From Syntrophaceae bacterium (GTDB lineage: Bacteria > Desulfobacterota > SM23-61), in NCBI GenBank assembly GCA_013388675.1, contig JACAEW010000117.1, forward strand, positions 1 through 33,075: a stretch of DNA of 33,075 nt. The letters run 5' to 3'. Shown piece by piece: positions 17,172 through 25,218 of the stretch (position 1 is its first letter; each line of letters starts with the position of its first letter). Under the pieces are notes generated by a model. That model ran no database searches and had not been told where the DNA came from. It was given only the letters and a program-made list of their open reading frames with translations. Made by a program: the position numbers and the translations under genes.

Positions 17172-17705
17172 ATGAAATCCATCTTCGTCAACCCCGAACG
17201 CTGCACTGCCTGCCGCACTTGCGAGATCGCCTGCGCCGTGAACCGATCTTCCATTTCCCGAAAAATGCCCGAGGCGATCTATGAAGCGTTGCCCCCTTTG
17301 CCCCGGGTCCGGGTGGACCGGTGGGAAATGGAGAAGGGATTCCCCATTCAATGCCGGCACTGCGAAGACGCCCCCTGTCTGGATGCCTGTCCTGCCGCCG
17401 CAATCTACCGGGATGAAGAAGGCCTGGTCCTTACCCACGATGAAAGGTGCATCGGCTGCTGGATGTGTATCATGGTTTGTCCTTTCGGCGCCCCCCAGCC
17501 TTTCCGGAATTTTCGGAAGGTCCTCAAATGCGACCAATGTAAAGGAATGGATATGGTCTTTTGCGTGGAAAGCTGCCCCACCCATGCCCTGATGCTGATC
17601 GACCCGGAAGATATTGCCAGGGGGAGATTCAAGCCGCCGAAAAAGGGAAGTCTCGTGGCCTTGAATTATGCTTCCAAGACGGGTCTTTTCGGGCCGGATC
17701 AATAG
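17172..17705 (+). CDS. CooF/HycB-like polyferredoxin, four [4Fe-4S] clusters
   Basis: The 177-residue cytosolic electron carrier has sixteen cysteines in four groups: C11/C14/C17/C21, C61/C64/C69/C73, C93/C96/C99/C103 and C120/C123/C131/C135. This is the four-cluster layout of CooF, HycB and related ferredoxin subunits. CooF passes electrons from the B/D clusters of CO dehydrogenase to a hydrogenase or flavoprotein. A CooS homologue follows after 93 bp and a NAD/FAD oxidoreductase after that, which is the CODH-CooF-FNOR gene order. There is no transmembrane segment or Tat signal. The ribosome site is weak (TTGAGG about 12 bases upstream). Because the CooS partner here lacks its catalytic cluster, the electron donor is uncertain, and cooF is not used as a symbol. 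Confidence 0.85.
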   Translation: MKSIFVNPERCTACRTCEIACAVNRSSISRKMPEAIYEALPPLPRVRVDRWEMEKGFPIQCRHCEDAPCLDACPAAAIYRDEEGLVLTHDERCIGCWMCIMVCPFGAPQPFRNFRKVLKCDQCKGMDMVFCVESCPTHALMLIDPEDIARGRFKPPKKGSLVALNYASKTGLFGPDQ

Positions 17706-17798
17706 GATCGGTGCGTTTCCGCTTTCGCCCGTAACCGATGAAAGCCAAGGAGGTGGGGTTGGCCATCTCGAATAACCCTTCCAATGATTGGAGCATGA

Positions 17799-19355
17799 AT
17801 GAACCGGGTCCATAAAAAAACCGCCCTTTCCCAGACAGCCCAATCCATCCTGGCCGCAAACGAGGAAGGAGAGAGTTTCCTTTGGGGCCGGTACGAAGAA
17901 CAGCTTCCCCTGTGCGCTTTTACGGCCAACGGATTAAACTGCCGGAAATGCTTTCAAGGTCCTTGCCGGATTAACCCCTTCGGCGACCCCCCTACCCGCG
18001 GGGTTTGCGGGGCGGATCGGGAACAAATCGTCATGGAGAATCTTTTCCAGATGACCCTGAATGGGGTCCTGGAAACCGCCCGGTCTATCTCCTGCATCCA
18101 AGAATCTTTCGAGGCCCGGGAGCTCCCCGAATTGGATTCAGACCTGCCGCAGAAAACCGGAGAAAGGCTACGGAAACAAGGGATCCTTCCCGTCCGAAAA
18201 AAGCAGCTTTTTGAAGTTCAGAACGGCTTTTTTTCCCACAAGGGGTACCTCTCCCAAACCCTCAAGGACTTGACCCGTCTGGGATTGATTCACTACGGAC
18301 TTCTGAAAGGGCTGGCTGCATCTCCATCTCCTGCGAAGAATGAATTCACTCAAGACCCTGAGGGGGCCAATCTTTTCCTCGTGGGACAACCCCCTTGGAA
18401 TCATCTTTTGACCCTGGGCCAAAAGGCCCGGGAACAGGCCGGCGGGAAAAAGGTCAATCTCTGGCTGCAGGGAACCCGCGGCCTACCGTTTTTTCCCCCC
18501 TTCCCCGATCACGGCTCGCCCGAGATTGGCTTGGCCAGGGGCGTTGATGCTCTGATCCTCTACCCCAACTCCGATTTTCCCGCGTTGGAAGATTTAGCCC
18601 GGAAATGGAAAATTCCCATTCTACTCGTGGGGGAAGGAAAAAGCTTCGACCGGATTGCCGCGGAGGCCTTCGCCCTTGCCCTGGATCATCAAAAAAATAA
18701 AGGGCACGTTACACCCTTGCCTCTTTCTCAGAGCCAGGCGCCAGAAGGGGTGGTTTTCGATCGGATGGAAGGGATTTCGCGACTGCTGAAGGCCGGGCAA
18801 GTCAAGGGAATCTTGGTCATCTGGGCAGAGCCGAATGTGAAACAGTCCTTCTTCGAAAAAACCCTCTGCCTAATGGAAAGTGCTTCGGATCAAAAAATAC
18901 TCATCTGGGTTGGCGGGGAGGCGGCTGCCCAAGCGGCCCTCTTGAATGAAGAATTGGCCCGAAGAATGGGCAAGAAAGGGGCGAAGACCCCTGAAGGTAA
19001 CCTAGGCAATCCGGGTTATCTATTTTCCTGGGGGGAAATTCCCAGTCTCGTCTCTTTCCTGAGAGGCCTCAGTCCGGGCCTGGAATTTCACCAAATGCCG
19101 CTGGGAGTTGCCTTTCCCGAACTTTCCAGGGCTTCCACCTGGGCTACCGCCGTGGGCTTTTTGGCCCTGGGCTTTGCCGTACAGGTGGGGACTCAACTCC
19201 CCTTTTGGGGAAGTCCATCGCTTTCCGAGGTCCTGCAAAGAGATTGGCCCAACATTTCCGGGGGGGCTTTTATGGCTTCCCCCAGCCTGCCGGATGGGCA
19301 AAGACAGGCCCGGGAGATGATTTCCTACATTCAATCCCGAAGCTTTGAAAAATGA
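17799..19355 (+). CDS. Carbon monoxide dehydrogenase (CooS) homologue lacking the C-cluster
   Basis: The 518-residue protein aligns by eye with CooS over its whole length. The N-terminus has CooS-like helices and the cluster loop: C39, then GLNCRKCFQGPCRINPFGD with C48, C51 and C56, and GVCGAD with C70. These equal the B-cluster cysteines of Carboxydothermus CODH-II. The D-cluster partner C47 is Asn here. The C-terminus (STWATAVGFLALGF, NISGGAFMA) matches the CooS end. In between, all C-cluster ligands are replaced: GHNP is GQPP (196-199), CCTGNE is LQGTRG (223-228), YQC is PNS (256-258), AGCNN is WAEPN (342-346) and TGCGAG is WVGGEAA (370-376). The GSC motif is lost near 411-413. Besides C99 and C357 no other cysteine exists. 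It is shorter than CooS (about 640). It should not oxidise CO; an electron-transfer or structural role is inferred. Confidence 0.85.
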   Translation: MNRVHKKTALSQTAQSILAANEEGESFLWGRYEEQLPLCAFTANGLNCRKCFQGPCRINPFGDPPTRGVCGADREQIVMENLFQMTLNGVLETARSISCIQESFEARELPELDSDLPQKTGERLRKQGILPVRKKQLFEVQNGFFSHKGYLSQTLKDLTRLGLIHYGLLKGLAASPSPAKNEFTQDPEGANLFLVGQPPWNHLLTLGQKAREQAGGKKVNLWLQGTRGLPFFPPFPDHGSPEIGLARGVDALILYPNSDFPALEDLARKWKIPILLVGEGKSFDRIAAEAFALALDHQKNKGHVTPLPLSQSQAPEGVVFDRMEGISRLLKAGQVKGILVIWAEPNVKQSFFEKTLCLMESASDQKILIWVGGEAAAQAALLNEELARRMGKKGAKTPEGNLGNPGYLFSWGEIPSLVSFLRGLSPGLEFHQMPLGVAFPELSRASTWATAVGFLALGFAVQVGTQLPFWGSPSLSEVLQRDWPNISGGAFMASPSLPDGQRQAREMISYIQSRSFEK

Positions 19356-20638
19356 TGGTTAAAAAAAATACAACCCTCCCGAAGCAGCGAAAACAATACC
19401 TGATCATCGGAAACAGCGCGGCCGGCATCTCCGCGGCCAGAGAAATCAGACGGCAGGACGCGCGCGGCCGGATCACGATGTTCTCCGATGAGCCGACTTT
19501 CGGCTATTCCCGGGTAATGCTCCCCCTGTATCTTGCCGGTAAAATTCGGAAGAGCGGGCTGATGATCGCCCCGAGGGAATCCTACGCTCGGCTCGGGATC
19601 CAACTTCTGCGCGGGGACCCGGTTGAATCCATTAACCCCAAAGGACAAAGGGCCCTTACCCGAAAGGGGACTCACCTCCCCTACGACCAACTGCTTGTGG
19701 CCACCGGATCATCGCCCCGCACCCTGAGCGTTCCGGGGAATACCCTCGCCGGGATTCATTACCTCCGGAAAATTAACGATGCCGAAGACATCCGGAACGA
19801 CCTTTCAAATTTCTCCGGCCCGGTGCTCATAATCGGGGGGGGATTGGTCAGCGTTAAAAGCTTGGAGGCTTTGGTACATAAAGGGAGAAAGGTCCACATG
19901 GTAATATCTTCAGATCGGATTTTATCCCAGATGCTGGATCAAAGGGCCTCCAACCTTTATCGAAACCTTTTGCAAAAAAAAGGAGTCATCCTTCGGTTTC
20001 ATACCGATGTTCTTTCCTTCGAGGGAAAAGAAAGGATGGAGGGCGCCTGTCTCTCCGACGGAACTTTTCTCGCTTGTTCGTTGGCGATTATTGGCAAAGG
20101 AGTGAAACCCAATGTGGCTTTCCTGGATGGGACCGGGATCGGGTTGAACGAAGGGGTGGTCGTGGACTCCCGCCTGGCCACCAACCTCCCCTCCATCTAT
20201 GCGGCCGGGGATGTGGCCGAGACCCTTGACCCCCTGAAGAAAAAGCACCAGGCTCAGGCCATCTGGCCCCTGGCCGTTGAGGGCGGGCGGGTTGCCGGCT
20301 CCAACATGGCATCTTCAGTGTCCACCCTAAGAGGGGCACTGAGAATGAACGTCGTGGATCTCCTGGGGTTGAAGGCCGTTTCGGTAGGGGCCGAAGAGGG
20401 GCAGGAAGTCCTCTCCTATTTTCCCCCGGGAAAGTCGGTTTACCGGAAGCTGGTTTTTTCCGGGGGCCGGCTCACGGGATATCTTTTGGTCGGAGATATC
20501 CGCTGCGCCGGGGTTTTGACTTTCCTGGTGAAAAACGGGACTCCGGTTTCTCCCGCGGACCTGGAAGAAGGATTGGAAAGGTGGTTTTCTTTCTCCCCGA
20601 AGCTCCGGAGTCTTGCGGGACAAGTGAAGCTTTCCTAA
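19352..20638 (+). CDS. NAD(P)/FAD-dependent oxidoreductase (FNOR-like)
   Basis: The 428-residue pyridine-nucleotide-disulphide-type flavoprotein has an N-terminal FAD fold (LIIGNSAAGISAAREI), the ATGSSPRT motif, and an NAD-binding motif LIIGGGLVSVKSLEAL. The FAD aspartate motif is IYAAGDVAE. No redox-active CxxC is present, so it resembles NADH oxidases, rubredoxin reductases and the FNOR partners of CODH. Its start overlaps the stop of the CooS-like gene by four bases (ATGA), which indicates translational coupling and a common complex. It would move electrons between the CooF-like protein and NAD(P). The direction cannot be read from sequence. A second ATG, in frame three bases on, is equally possible. 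Confidence 0.88.
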   Translation: MMVKKNTTLPKQRKQYLIIGNSAAGISAAREIRRQDARGRITMFSDEPTFGYSRVMLPLYLAGKIRKSGLMIAPRESYARLGIQLLRGDPVESINPKGQRALTRKGTHLPYDQLLVATGSSPRTLSVPGNTLAGIHYLRKINDAEDIRNDLSNFSGPVLIIGGGLVSVKSLEALVHKGRKVHMVISSDRILSQMLDQRASNLYRNLLQKKGVILRFHTDVLSFEGKERMEGACLSDGTFLACSLAIIGKGVKPNVAFLDGTGIGLNEGVVVDSRLATNLPSIYAAGDVAETLDPLKKKHQAQAIWPLAVEGGRVAGSNMASSVSTLRGALRMNVVDLLGLKAVSVGAEEGQEVLSYFPPGKSVYRKLVFSGGRLTGYLLVGDIRCAGVLTFLVKNGTPVSPADLEEGLERWFSFSPKLRSLAGQVKLS

Positions 20639-20652
20639 TCTCGTCGTCTGGA

Positions 20653-20722
20653 GAATGCGGAATTCGGACTGGGGGATTGCGGAATGAGGGATTTTTTCTC
20701 TGTGCTCTTGGTGAATCCGTGG
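20653..20722. repeat. Dispersed repeats between the flavoprotein and the next Fe-S gene
   Basis: GAATGCGGAATTCGGACTG and ATTGCGGAATGAG words (20653-20688) are followed by CTCTGTGCTCTTGGTGAATCC (20697-20717). Two dispersed families therefore sit side by side just before the TTG start at 20739. Confidence 0.6.
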
Positions 20723-20738
20723 GGAAAAAGGAGGCTTT

Positions 20739-21518
20739 TTGCGGATCGACCCCGATAAATGCATCGGCTGCGGAAAATGCCAATCCTACTGCACCATGTG
20801 GGGCGGGGTGATGCATTTGGAAAGACACCCGAACCTACCCTCCCGGGTCATCACGGTGATCGACGAGGATGAGTGCGTGGAATGCAGCGTTTGCCTCCGC
20901 AGCGGCTGCTGCCCCACGGAGGCCTTATTCCAGCCGATCCTGGAGTGGCCGAGGATCGTTAGAAAAAACTTTAGCGATCCCCTGAAAATCCACCCGGAAA
21001 CCCGCATTCCCGGACGGGGGACCGAGGAGATGAAGACCAACGATATAACCGGCCGCTACCCCCGGGGAATGTATGGAATGGCTTTGGAGCTGGGACGACC
21101 CGGTGTGGGCGCACGCTTTTCCGACGTGGAAAAGGTGGCCAGAGCGCTCGCGACTCGGGGGGTGGAATTCGAGGAAAACAATCCGGTGACCAAGCTGATG
21201 GCGGACCGGAAAAAGGGATTGATCCATCCAGCGGTGCTGGGGGAAAAGGTTCTCTCGGCCATCGTGGAGTTCATGATCCCGGCGGAGAATCTTCCTCAAA
21301 TCCTGGGAACCCTGGACCGGGTTTCAAGGGAAATCAACACCGTTTTCTCCGGGGACATCATTTCCCGGGTTGCCCCGGACGGGTCCGTTCTTTCGGTCAA
21401 GAATTTAGAGGAAATGAAGCGGTTCATTTCCATCAACGGCAAGAGCAATGTCGGCTTGGGGAGGCCCAGAGCCATGGACGAAAGGAATGTGGAATTCCGA
21501 ATGCGGATTGCGGAATAA
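20739..21518 (+). CDS. Unrecognised Fe-S protein with N-terminal ferredoxin clusters
   Basis: I do not recognise this 259-residue protein as a named family. Its first 60 residues bind probably two [4Fe-4S] clusters: C8/C11/C14/C18 (CIGCGKCQSYC), then C46/C49/C52 with C57 and C58 (CVECSVCLRSGCCP). The second group departs from the ordinary CxxCxxCxxxCP spacing. The remaining 200 residues are soluble, alpha/beta-looking and cysteine-free (for example ARALATRGVEFEENNP, AIVEFMIPAENLPQ, DIISRVAPDGS). The frame opens only after a TGA at 20712, so the start is TTG at 20739 with AGGAGG close upstream. The last ten codons coincide with a dispersed repeat. Its position between the FNOR-like gene and the RACo-like gene suggests an electron-carrier or adaptor role in that cluster. 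Confidence 0.78.
   Translation: MRIDPDKCIGCGKCQSYCTMWGGVMHLERHPNLPSRVITVIDEDECVECSVCLRSGCCPTEALFQPILEWPRIVRKNFSDPLKIHPETRIPGRGTEEMKTNDITGRYPRGMYGMALELGRPGVGARFSDVEKVARALATRGVEFEENNPVTKLMADRKKGLIHPAVLGEKVLSAIVEFMIPAENLPQILGTLDRVSREINTVFSGDIISRVAPDGSVLSVKNLEEMKRFISINGKSNVGLGRPRAMDERNVEFRMRIAE
21485..21516. repeat. Dispersed repeat forming the 3' end of a coding region, copy 6
   Basis: GGAATGTGGAATTCCGAATG and GCGGATTGCGGAAT are intergenic-type words here read as codons (NVEFRMRIAE, then stop). The natural C-terminus may have been replaced when the repeat arrived. Confidence 0.55.
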
Positions 21519-21642
21519 AAAACCTTAGCCGATAAGGGCTTTCTTTGATTTGTTTTCTCAACTCTATGTACTTTCGCTCATTTTAGTCCCTTGGAACTCG
21601 AGGTCCCTAAGCATGTTCAAGTCCCTTGAATAAGGATCTTCC

Positions 21643-22287
21643 ATGACTCACACCCTCCATCGCCGGGGCAGCCGCGAGAGCTTGTCCTGTGACTACATCG
21701 TCTTCACCATGTCGGCCAAGGGCTTTAACGAGGCGGGCTCGGGGAAAAAGATGAAGGAGTTTCTCGACATCCTCTTGAAATACCGGCCTGTCAACTATGG
21801 GGACATGGTAACCGGAAACGGTTACGTGAAACCCCGGGAAGAAATATACAACCAAATCGGGGATACCAGCATTGTCCATGGAGTGTTTACGGACCCGAAG
21901 ATCGTTTCGGATGTCCTGAAGGAACTCAAAGCGGCGGACCTGGGCACTTCGGTCGTGGTCACCGGAATTCACGAAGACACGGAAAAATGCTGCCGCGAGA
22001 GCTCCCTCGAGAAACATACCGTTGAGCATTCCCTGGGAATCTTTGGTCGGCTAAAAAGGCTGCCCGCGGAAGAAATCCTTCAGTTGACCACTATGTGCGG
22101 CCACGGTATGGTCCCGGTCAACCTGGTGGAAAAGGTTGTGGCCGACATCAAACGGAAGAAAAAGACCTACCGGGAAGCGGCGTTGGACCTCACCCGTCCC
22201 TGTCACTGCGGGGTTTACAACCCGGTCCGGGCGGAAAGGCTGCTGCGGCGGTTGGTTCCCCTGATGGTATTGGATGGATGCGGTTGA
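21643..22287 (+). CDS. Unrecognised cysteine/histidine-rich protein of the redox cluster
   Basis: This 214-residue soluble protein is unknown to me. It has clustered potential metal ligands: C16; C116 and C117 (TEKCCRESS) followed by H125 and H129; C152 and H154 (TMCGHGMV); C187 and C189 (TRPCHCGVYNP); and C213 at the end (DGCG). CC, CGHG and CHCG are not ferredoxin spacings, so a non-standard cluster, a metal site or redox thiols are all possible. The C-terminal part has a regular helical stretch (VEKVVADIKRKKKTYREAAL). The start follows AAGGAT. It lies 124 bp after the Fe-S protein gene and about 100 bp before the RACo-like gene on the same strand. Confidence 0.75.
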   Translation: MTHTLHRRGSRESLSCDYIVFTMSAKGFNEAGSGKKMKEFLDILLKYRPVNYGDMVTGNGYVKPREEIYNQIGDTSIVHGVFTDPKIVSDVLKELKAADLGTSVVVTGIHEDTEKCCRESSLEKHTVEHSLGIFGRLKRLPAEEILQLTTMCGHGMVPVNLVEKVVADIKRKKKTYREAALDLTRPCHCGVYNPVRAERLLRRLVPLMVLDGCG

Positions 22288-22325
22288 ATGAAAAATGGAG
22301 GCCGGTGATGATACACCCGGCACGC

Positions 22326-22362
22326 AGGGGCGACCCGCTGGGGGATATGCCCGATCGCCCCT
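22326..22362. repeat. REP-like inverted repeat AGGGGCGA ... TCGCCCCT
   Basis: Perfect eight-base arms (22326-22333 and 22355-22362) enclose a GC-rich 21-base spacer. The element lies inside what would be the first codons of the next gene if the ATG at 22295 were used. It therefore favours the later TTG start at 22391. Confidence 0.55.
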
Positions 22363-22390
22363 ACCCCGAGATAAGGGAGCCATTTCCAAA

Positions 22391-24331
22391 TTGATCAAGG
22401 AAAAAATATCTGTTCTTTTTCAACCCTCCGGACGGAGGGGGGAAATCAAAGCGGGAAAGACCGTCCTGCAGGCGGCGCAGGAGCTGGGCGTTCCTTTGGA
22501 ATCGATTTGCGGGGGAAAATCCACCTGCGGCAAGTGCAAAGTACGGATTCAGGAAAGGGGCCTCGAAAAAAGCGATTTTTCCGGAACCCGTCTTTCTCCC
22601 CTTACTCCCGAAGAAAAAAAATTCATTTCTCCGGATGAACGAAAGTTAGGATACAGGCTGGGGTGCATGGTCCAGCTGTACGAAGACACCCTGATTTTCA
22701 TCCCCGAAGAGAGCCGCGGGACCCAGCAGGTTATCCGCAAGGAGGCAAGGGAAATACCCGTGGACCTGAACCCCGCAATAAAGGCCCATTATGTAGAACT
22801 CTCTCCCCCCTCTTTAAAGGAGCCCCTGGCCGATTTCGAGCGCCTGCAATCGGCCCTGCACCGTTCTTACGGCTTGGCGGATTTGAGCATTGATTGGCCT
22901 GCCCTTCTGGTTCTTCCCCAGAGACTCCGGTCGGAGGAATGGAAGGTCACGGCGATGGTCTGGATGGACCGGGAGATCCTGGACGTTCTCCCGGGAAAGG
23001 TAGAGGATTATTATGGAATAGCTGTGGACATCGGGACGACCACCGTGGCGGTCTATCTCTGCAGTCTGCGGAGCGGGCAAATCCTTTCTTCGGGATCCCT
23101 GATGAATCCCCAGGTAGCCTATGGGGAAGACGTAATGGCCCGGATCACTTACGCCATGGTGAACCCGCAGGAAGGCTTGACGCGGTTGCGCGAGGCCATC
23201 ATTGATGGATTGAACACCCTGATCCGAAACACCTCCGAGGCTGCCCGGGTCTCCCCGCAATCGATCCTGGAAATGACCGTCGTGGGCAATACGGCCATGC
23301 ATCATATTTTTTTGGGGATCGACCCTCAGTCCTTGGGAATTTCTCCTTTTGCCCCGGCCCTCCATCGTTCCCAGAATTTGAAGGCCCGGGACCTGGGGCT
23401 GAAAGTCCATCCCTCCGCCAATGTCCACATCCTGCCCATTGAAGCGGGTTTTGTGGGGGCCGATAATGTTGGGGTTTTGATCTCCGAGACCCCATACCAA
23501 AAAGGAGAGATGTCCCTGATCATCGACATCGGAACCAACGGAGAACTGGTCCTGGGAAACAACCGCAGGCTTTTGTCTTCCTCCTGCGCCACCGGGCCGG
23601 CCCTGGAAGGGGCCCATCTGCGCTTCGGAATGCGGGCCGCTCCCGGAGCCATCGAAAGGGTTCGTATTCATCCGGAAACCCTGGAGGCCAGATATAAAGT
23701 CATCGGGCAGGAAAAATGGAGCGATGAATGCCTCCCGGAGGAGCTCCAGTCGCGGGGGATCTGCGGCTCGGGCATCATTGAAGTCGTGGCCGAGATGTTC
23801 CGGGCCGGAATTCTGGAGAAGAGCGGGCGGTTCGATGGAAAACGATCCTCCCCTCGACTGCGCAGGAATGAAAAGGGTCAGGAATTCGTCATCGCCTGGG
23901 CCGGGGAAACGGCCATAGGACAGGACATCACCATTTCCCTTTCCGATGTGCGGGCCGTTCAGCTGGCCAAAGGCGCCCTTTATTCCGGGGCCAGGATCAT
24001 GATGAAGAAGCTGGGAGTGAATCGGCTGGACCGGGTCGTCCTGGCCGGGGGATTCGGCAGTTATGTGGACCCGGAGCGGGCCATGATCCTGGGCATGTTT
24101 CCCGATTGCGACTTAGAAGAAGTCGTTTCGGTCGGGAATGCGGCGGGGGACGGGGCTCGAATAGCCCTGTTGAACCGGGGAAAGCGGGAGGAGGCCGACC
24201 GGGTGGCCAGGGAAGTGGAGTACATCGAGCTCACGGCCTATCCCGAATTCGCCATGGAATTCGCCGAGGCCATGCTCTTCCCGCATATGAAAGACCCTTT
24301 CCCCCATTTGGAAGGGATTTTAAAAAAGTGA
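22391..24331 (+). CDS. RACo-type corrinoid activator: [2Fe-2S] plus ASKHA domain protein
   Basis: This protein of about 646 residues resembles reductive activators of corrinoid proteins (RACo/RamA-like, DUF4445). An N-terminal adrenodoxin-type [2Fe-2S] domain has C40, C46 and C49 (ICGGKSTCGKC) and C92 (YRLGCMV). A linker leads to an ASKHA ATPase domain with GIAVDIGTTTVAVYL, MTVVGNTAMHH, IIDIGTNGELVLG, SCATGPALEG and LAGGFGSYVDPERA. RACo proteins use ATP and low-potential electrons to re-reduce inactive Co(II) corrinoid to Co(I), for instance in the Wood-Ljungdahl pathway or methyltransferase systems. No corrinoid protein or methyltransferase is in the window. The TTG at 22391 is preceded by AAGGGAG. 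The earlier ATG at 22295 would translate an inverted repeat. Confidence 0.86.
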   Translation: MIKEKISVLFQPSGRRGEIKAGKTVLQAAQELGVPLESICGGKSTCGKCKVRIQERGLEKSDFSGTRLSPLTPEEKKFISPDERKLGYRLGCMVQLYEDTLIFIPEESRGTQQVIRKEAREIPVDLNPAIKAHYVELSPPSLKEPLADFERLQSALHRSYGLADLSIDWPALLVLPQRLRSEEWKVTAMVWMDREILDVLPGKVEDYYGIAVDIGTTTVAVYLCSLRSGQILSSGSLMNPQVAYGEDVMARITYAMVNPQEGLTRLREAIIDGLNTLIRNTSEAARVSPQSILEMTVVGNTAMHHIFLGIDPQSLGISPFAPALHRSQNLKARDLGLKVHPSANVHILPIEAGFVGADNVGVLISETPYQKGEMSLIIDIGTNGELVLGNNRRLLSSSCATGPALEGAHLRFGMRAAPGAIERVRIHPETLEARYKVIGQEKWSDECLPEELQSRGICGSGIIEVVAEMFRAGILEKSGRFDGKRSSPRLRRNEKGQEFVIAWAGETAIGQDITISLSDVRAVQLAKGALYSGARIMMKKLGVNRLDRVVLAGGFGSYVDPERAMILGMFPDCDLEEVVSVGNAAGDGARIALLNRGKREEADRVAREVEYIELTAYPEFAMEFAEAMLFPHMKDPFPHLEGILKK

Positions 24332-24377
24332 TCGGCAGGGACCGTTACACGGCATGCTTACAGGAAAGGAGACCCCA

Positions 24378-25148
24378 ATGCCCAGATCATTCATCCCGCT
24401 CGGAGACGGAAAGCTGGCCTACCTGGCCGGCGGGAAAGGGAAGAATCTCATCCTGCTCCACAGTCTGAACATTTCCGCCGACTCCTGGGAGAAAGTTTTC
24501 GTTCCCTTGAGCGAGAGTCATGCAGTATACGCCCTGGACATGTTCGGCCACGGAGATTCGGACAAACCCGCCAAAAACCTGCTCATCGAGGATTATGCCC
24601 GCAGCGTGGTCGAGTTCATGGACCGGATGAAGATCGAGAAGGCCATGGTCTGCGGGAATTCCGTGGGCGCCCTGACGGCGGTCGAATTGGGCGCCGTTTA
24701 CCCCCAGCGATTCGAGAAGCTCGTGCTCGTCGGCTGCCCCGCGAGGAACCCCTGGGAGAGAATGGAACGGCTGGCCCTTTCTGCCCTGGGTTTCGACGCC
24801 CAGGGAAATCCCCACCCCGTTTCCCTTACCGATCTGAAAATGACCTTTGCCCATCCCACCCCCGAACTGGCAGGCTGGTTTAATCAACTGCGGGCCAGGG
24901 CCGGAGTGTGGGTGAAAAAGACCATGATCGCCATCTCCCTCTACGATCCGTTCCCCAAGTTTCCCCAGATCAAATGTCCAACCCTGATTATCTTCGGCGA
25001 CCAGGATGTACTGAAGGAAAAGGAAAAAGATATCCTTACGGGGATCGATGGTTCTAAGAGCGTCATCCTGCAGGACGCCGGGCACGTGCCCCAGATGGAC
25101 CAGCCGGAGGCCTTCTTGAAAGCGGTCATTCCTTTTCTGAAGGCCTGA
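24378..25148 (+). CDS. Alpha/beta hydrolase
   Basis: The 256-residue alpha/beta-hydrolase-fold protein has a complete catalytic triad pattern: the nucleophile serine in CGNSVGAL, the acid in FGDQDVLKE and the histidine in DAGHVPQMDQPEAF. The oxyanion region is ILLHSLN rather than the more common HG, and MFGHGDSDKP follows. It is cytosolic with no signal peptide. Substrates of this broad family (esters, haloalkanes, meta-cleavage products and others) cannot be predicted here. The ATG at 24378 follows AAAGGAG; an upstream ATG adds eight residues. It starts 46 bp after the RACo-like gene, so co-transcription is likely. Confidence 0.87.
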   Translation: MPRSFIPLGDGKLAYLAGGKGKNLILLHSLNISADSWEKVFVPLSESHAVYALDMFGHGDSDKPAKNLLIEDYARSVVEFMDRMKIEKAMVCGNSVGALTAVELGAVYPQRFEKLVLVGCPARNPWERMERLALSALGFDAQGNPHPVSLTDLKMTFAHPTPELAGWFNQLRARAGVWVKKTMIAISLYDPFPKFPQIKCPTLIIFGDQDVLKEKEKDILTGIDGSKSVILQDAGHVPQMDQPEAFLKAVIPFLKA

Positions 25149-25218
25149 GCCTTCCCTTTCCGGCGGGCCCTTGGTTCGGGTAGGGGGTATCTCCTCTTTG
25201 AATGGAAAAGGGGAACGT

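Noticed and set aside
17799-19355. Active CO dehydrogenase
   Set aside because: Gene order and both ends match CooS, but every C-cluster ligand is replaced, so CO oxidation is not supported.
22814-23671. 285-codon open frame opposite the RACo-like gene
   Set aside because: It is fully covered by ASKHA motifs on the plus strand, and the product looks like a shadow translation.
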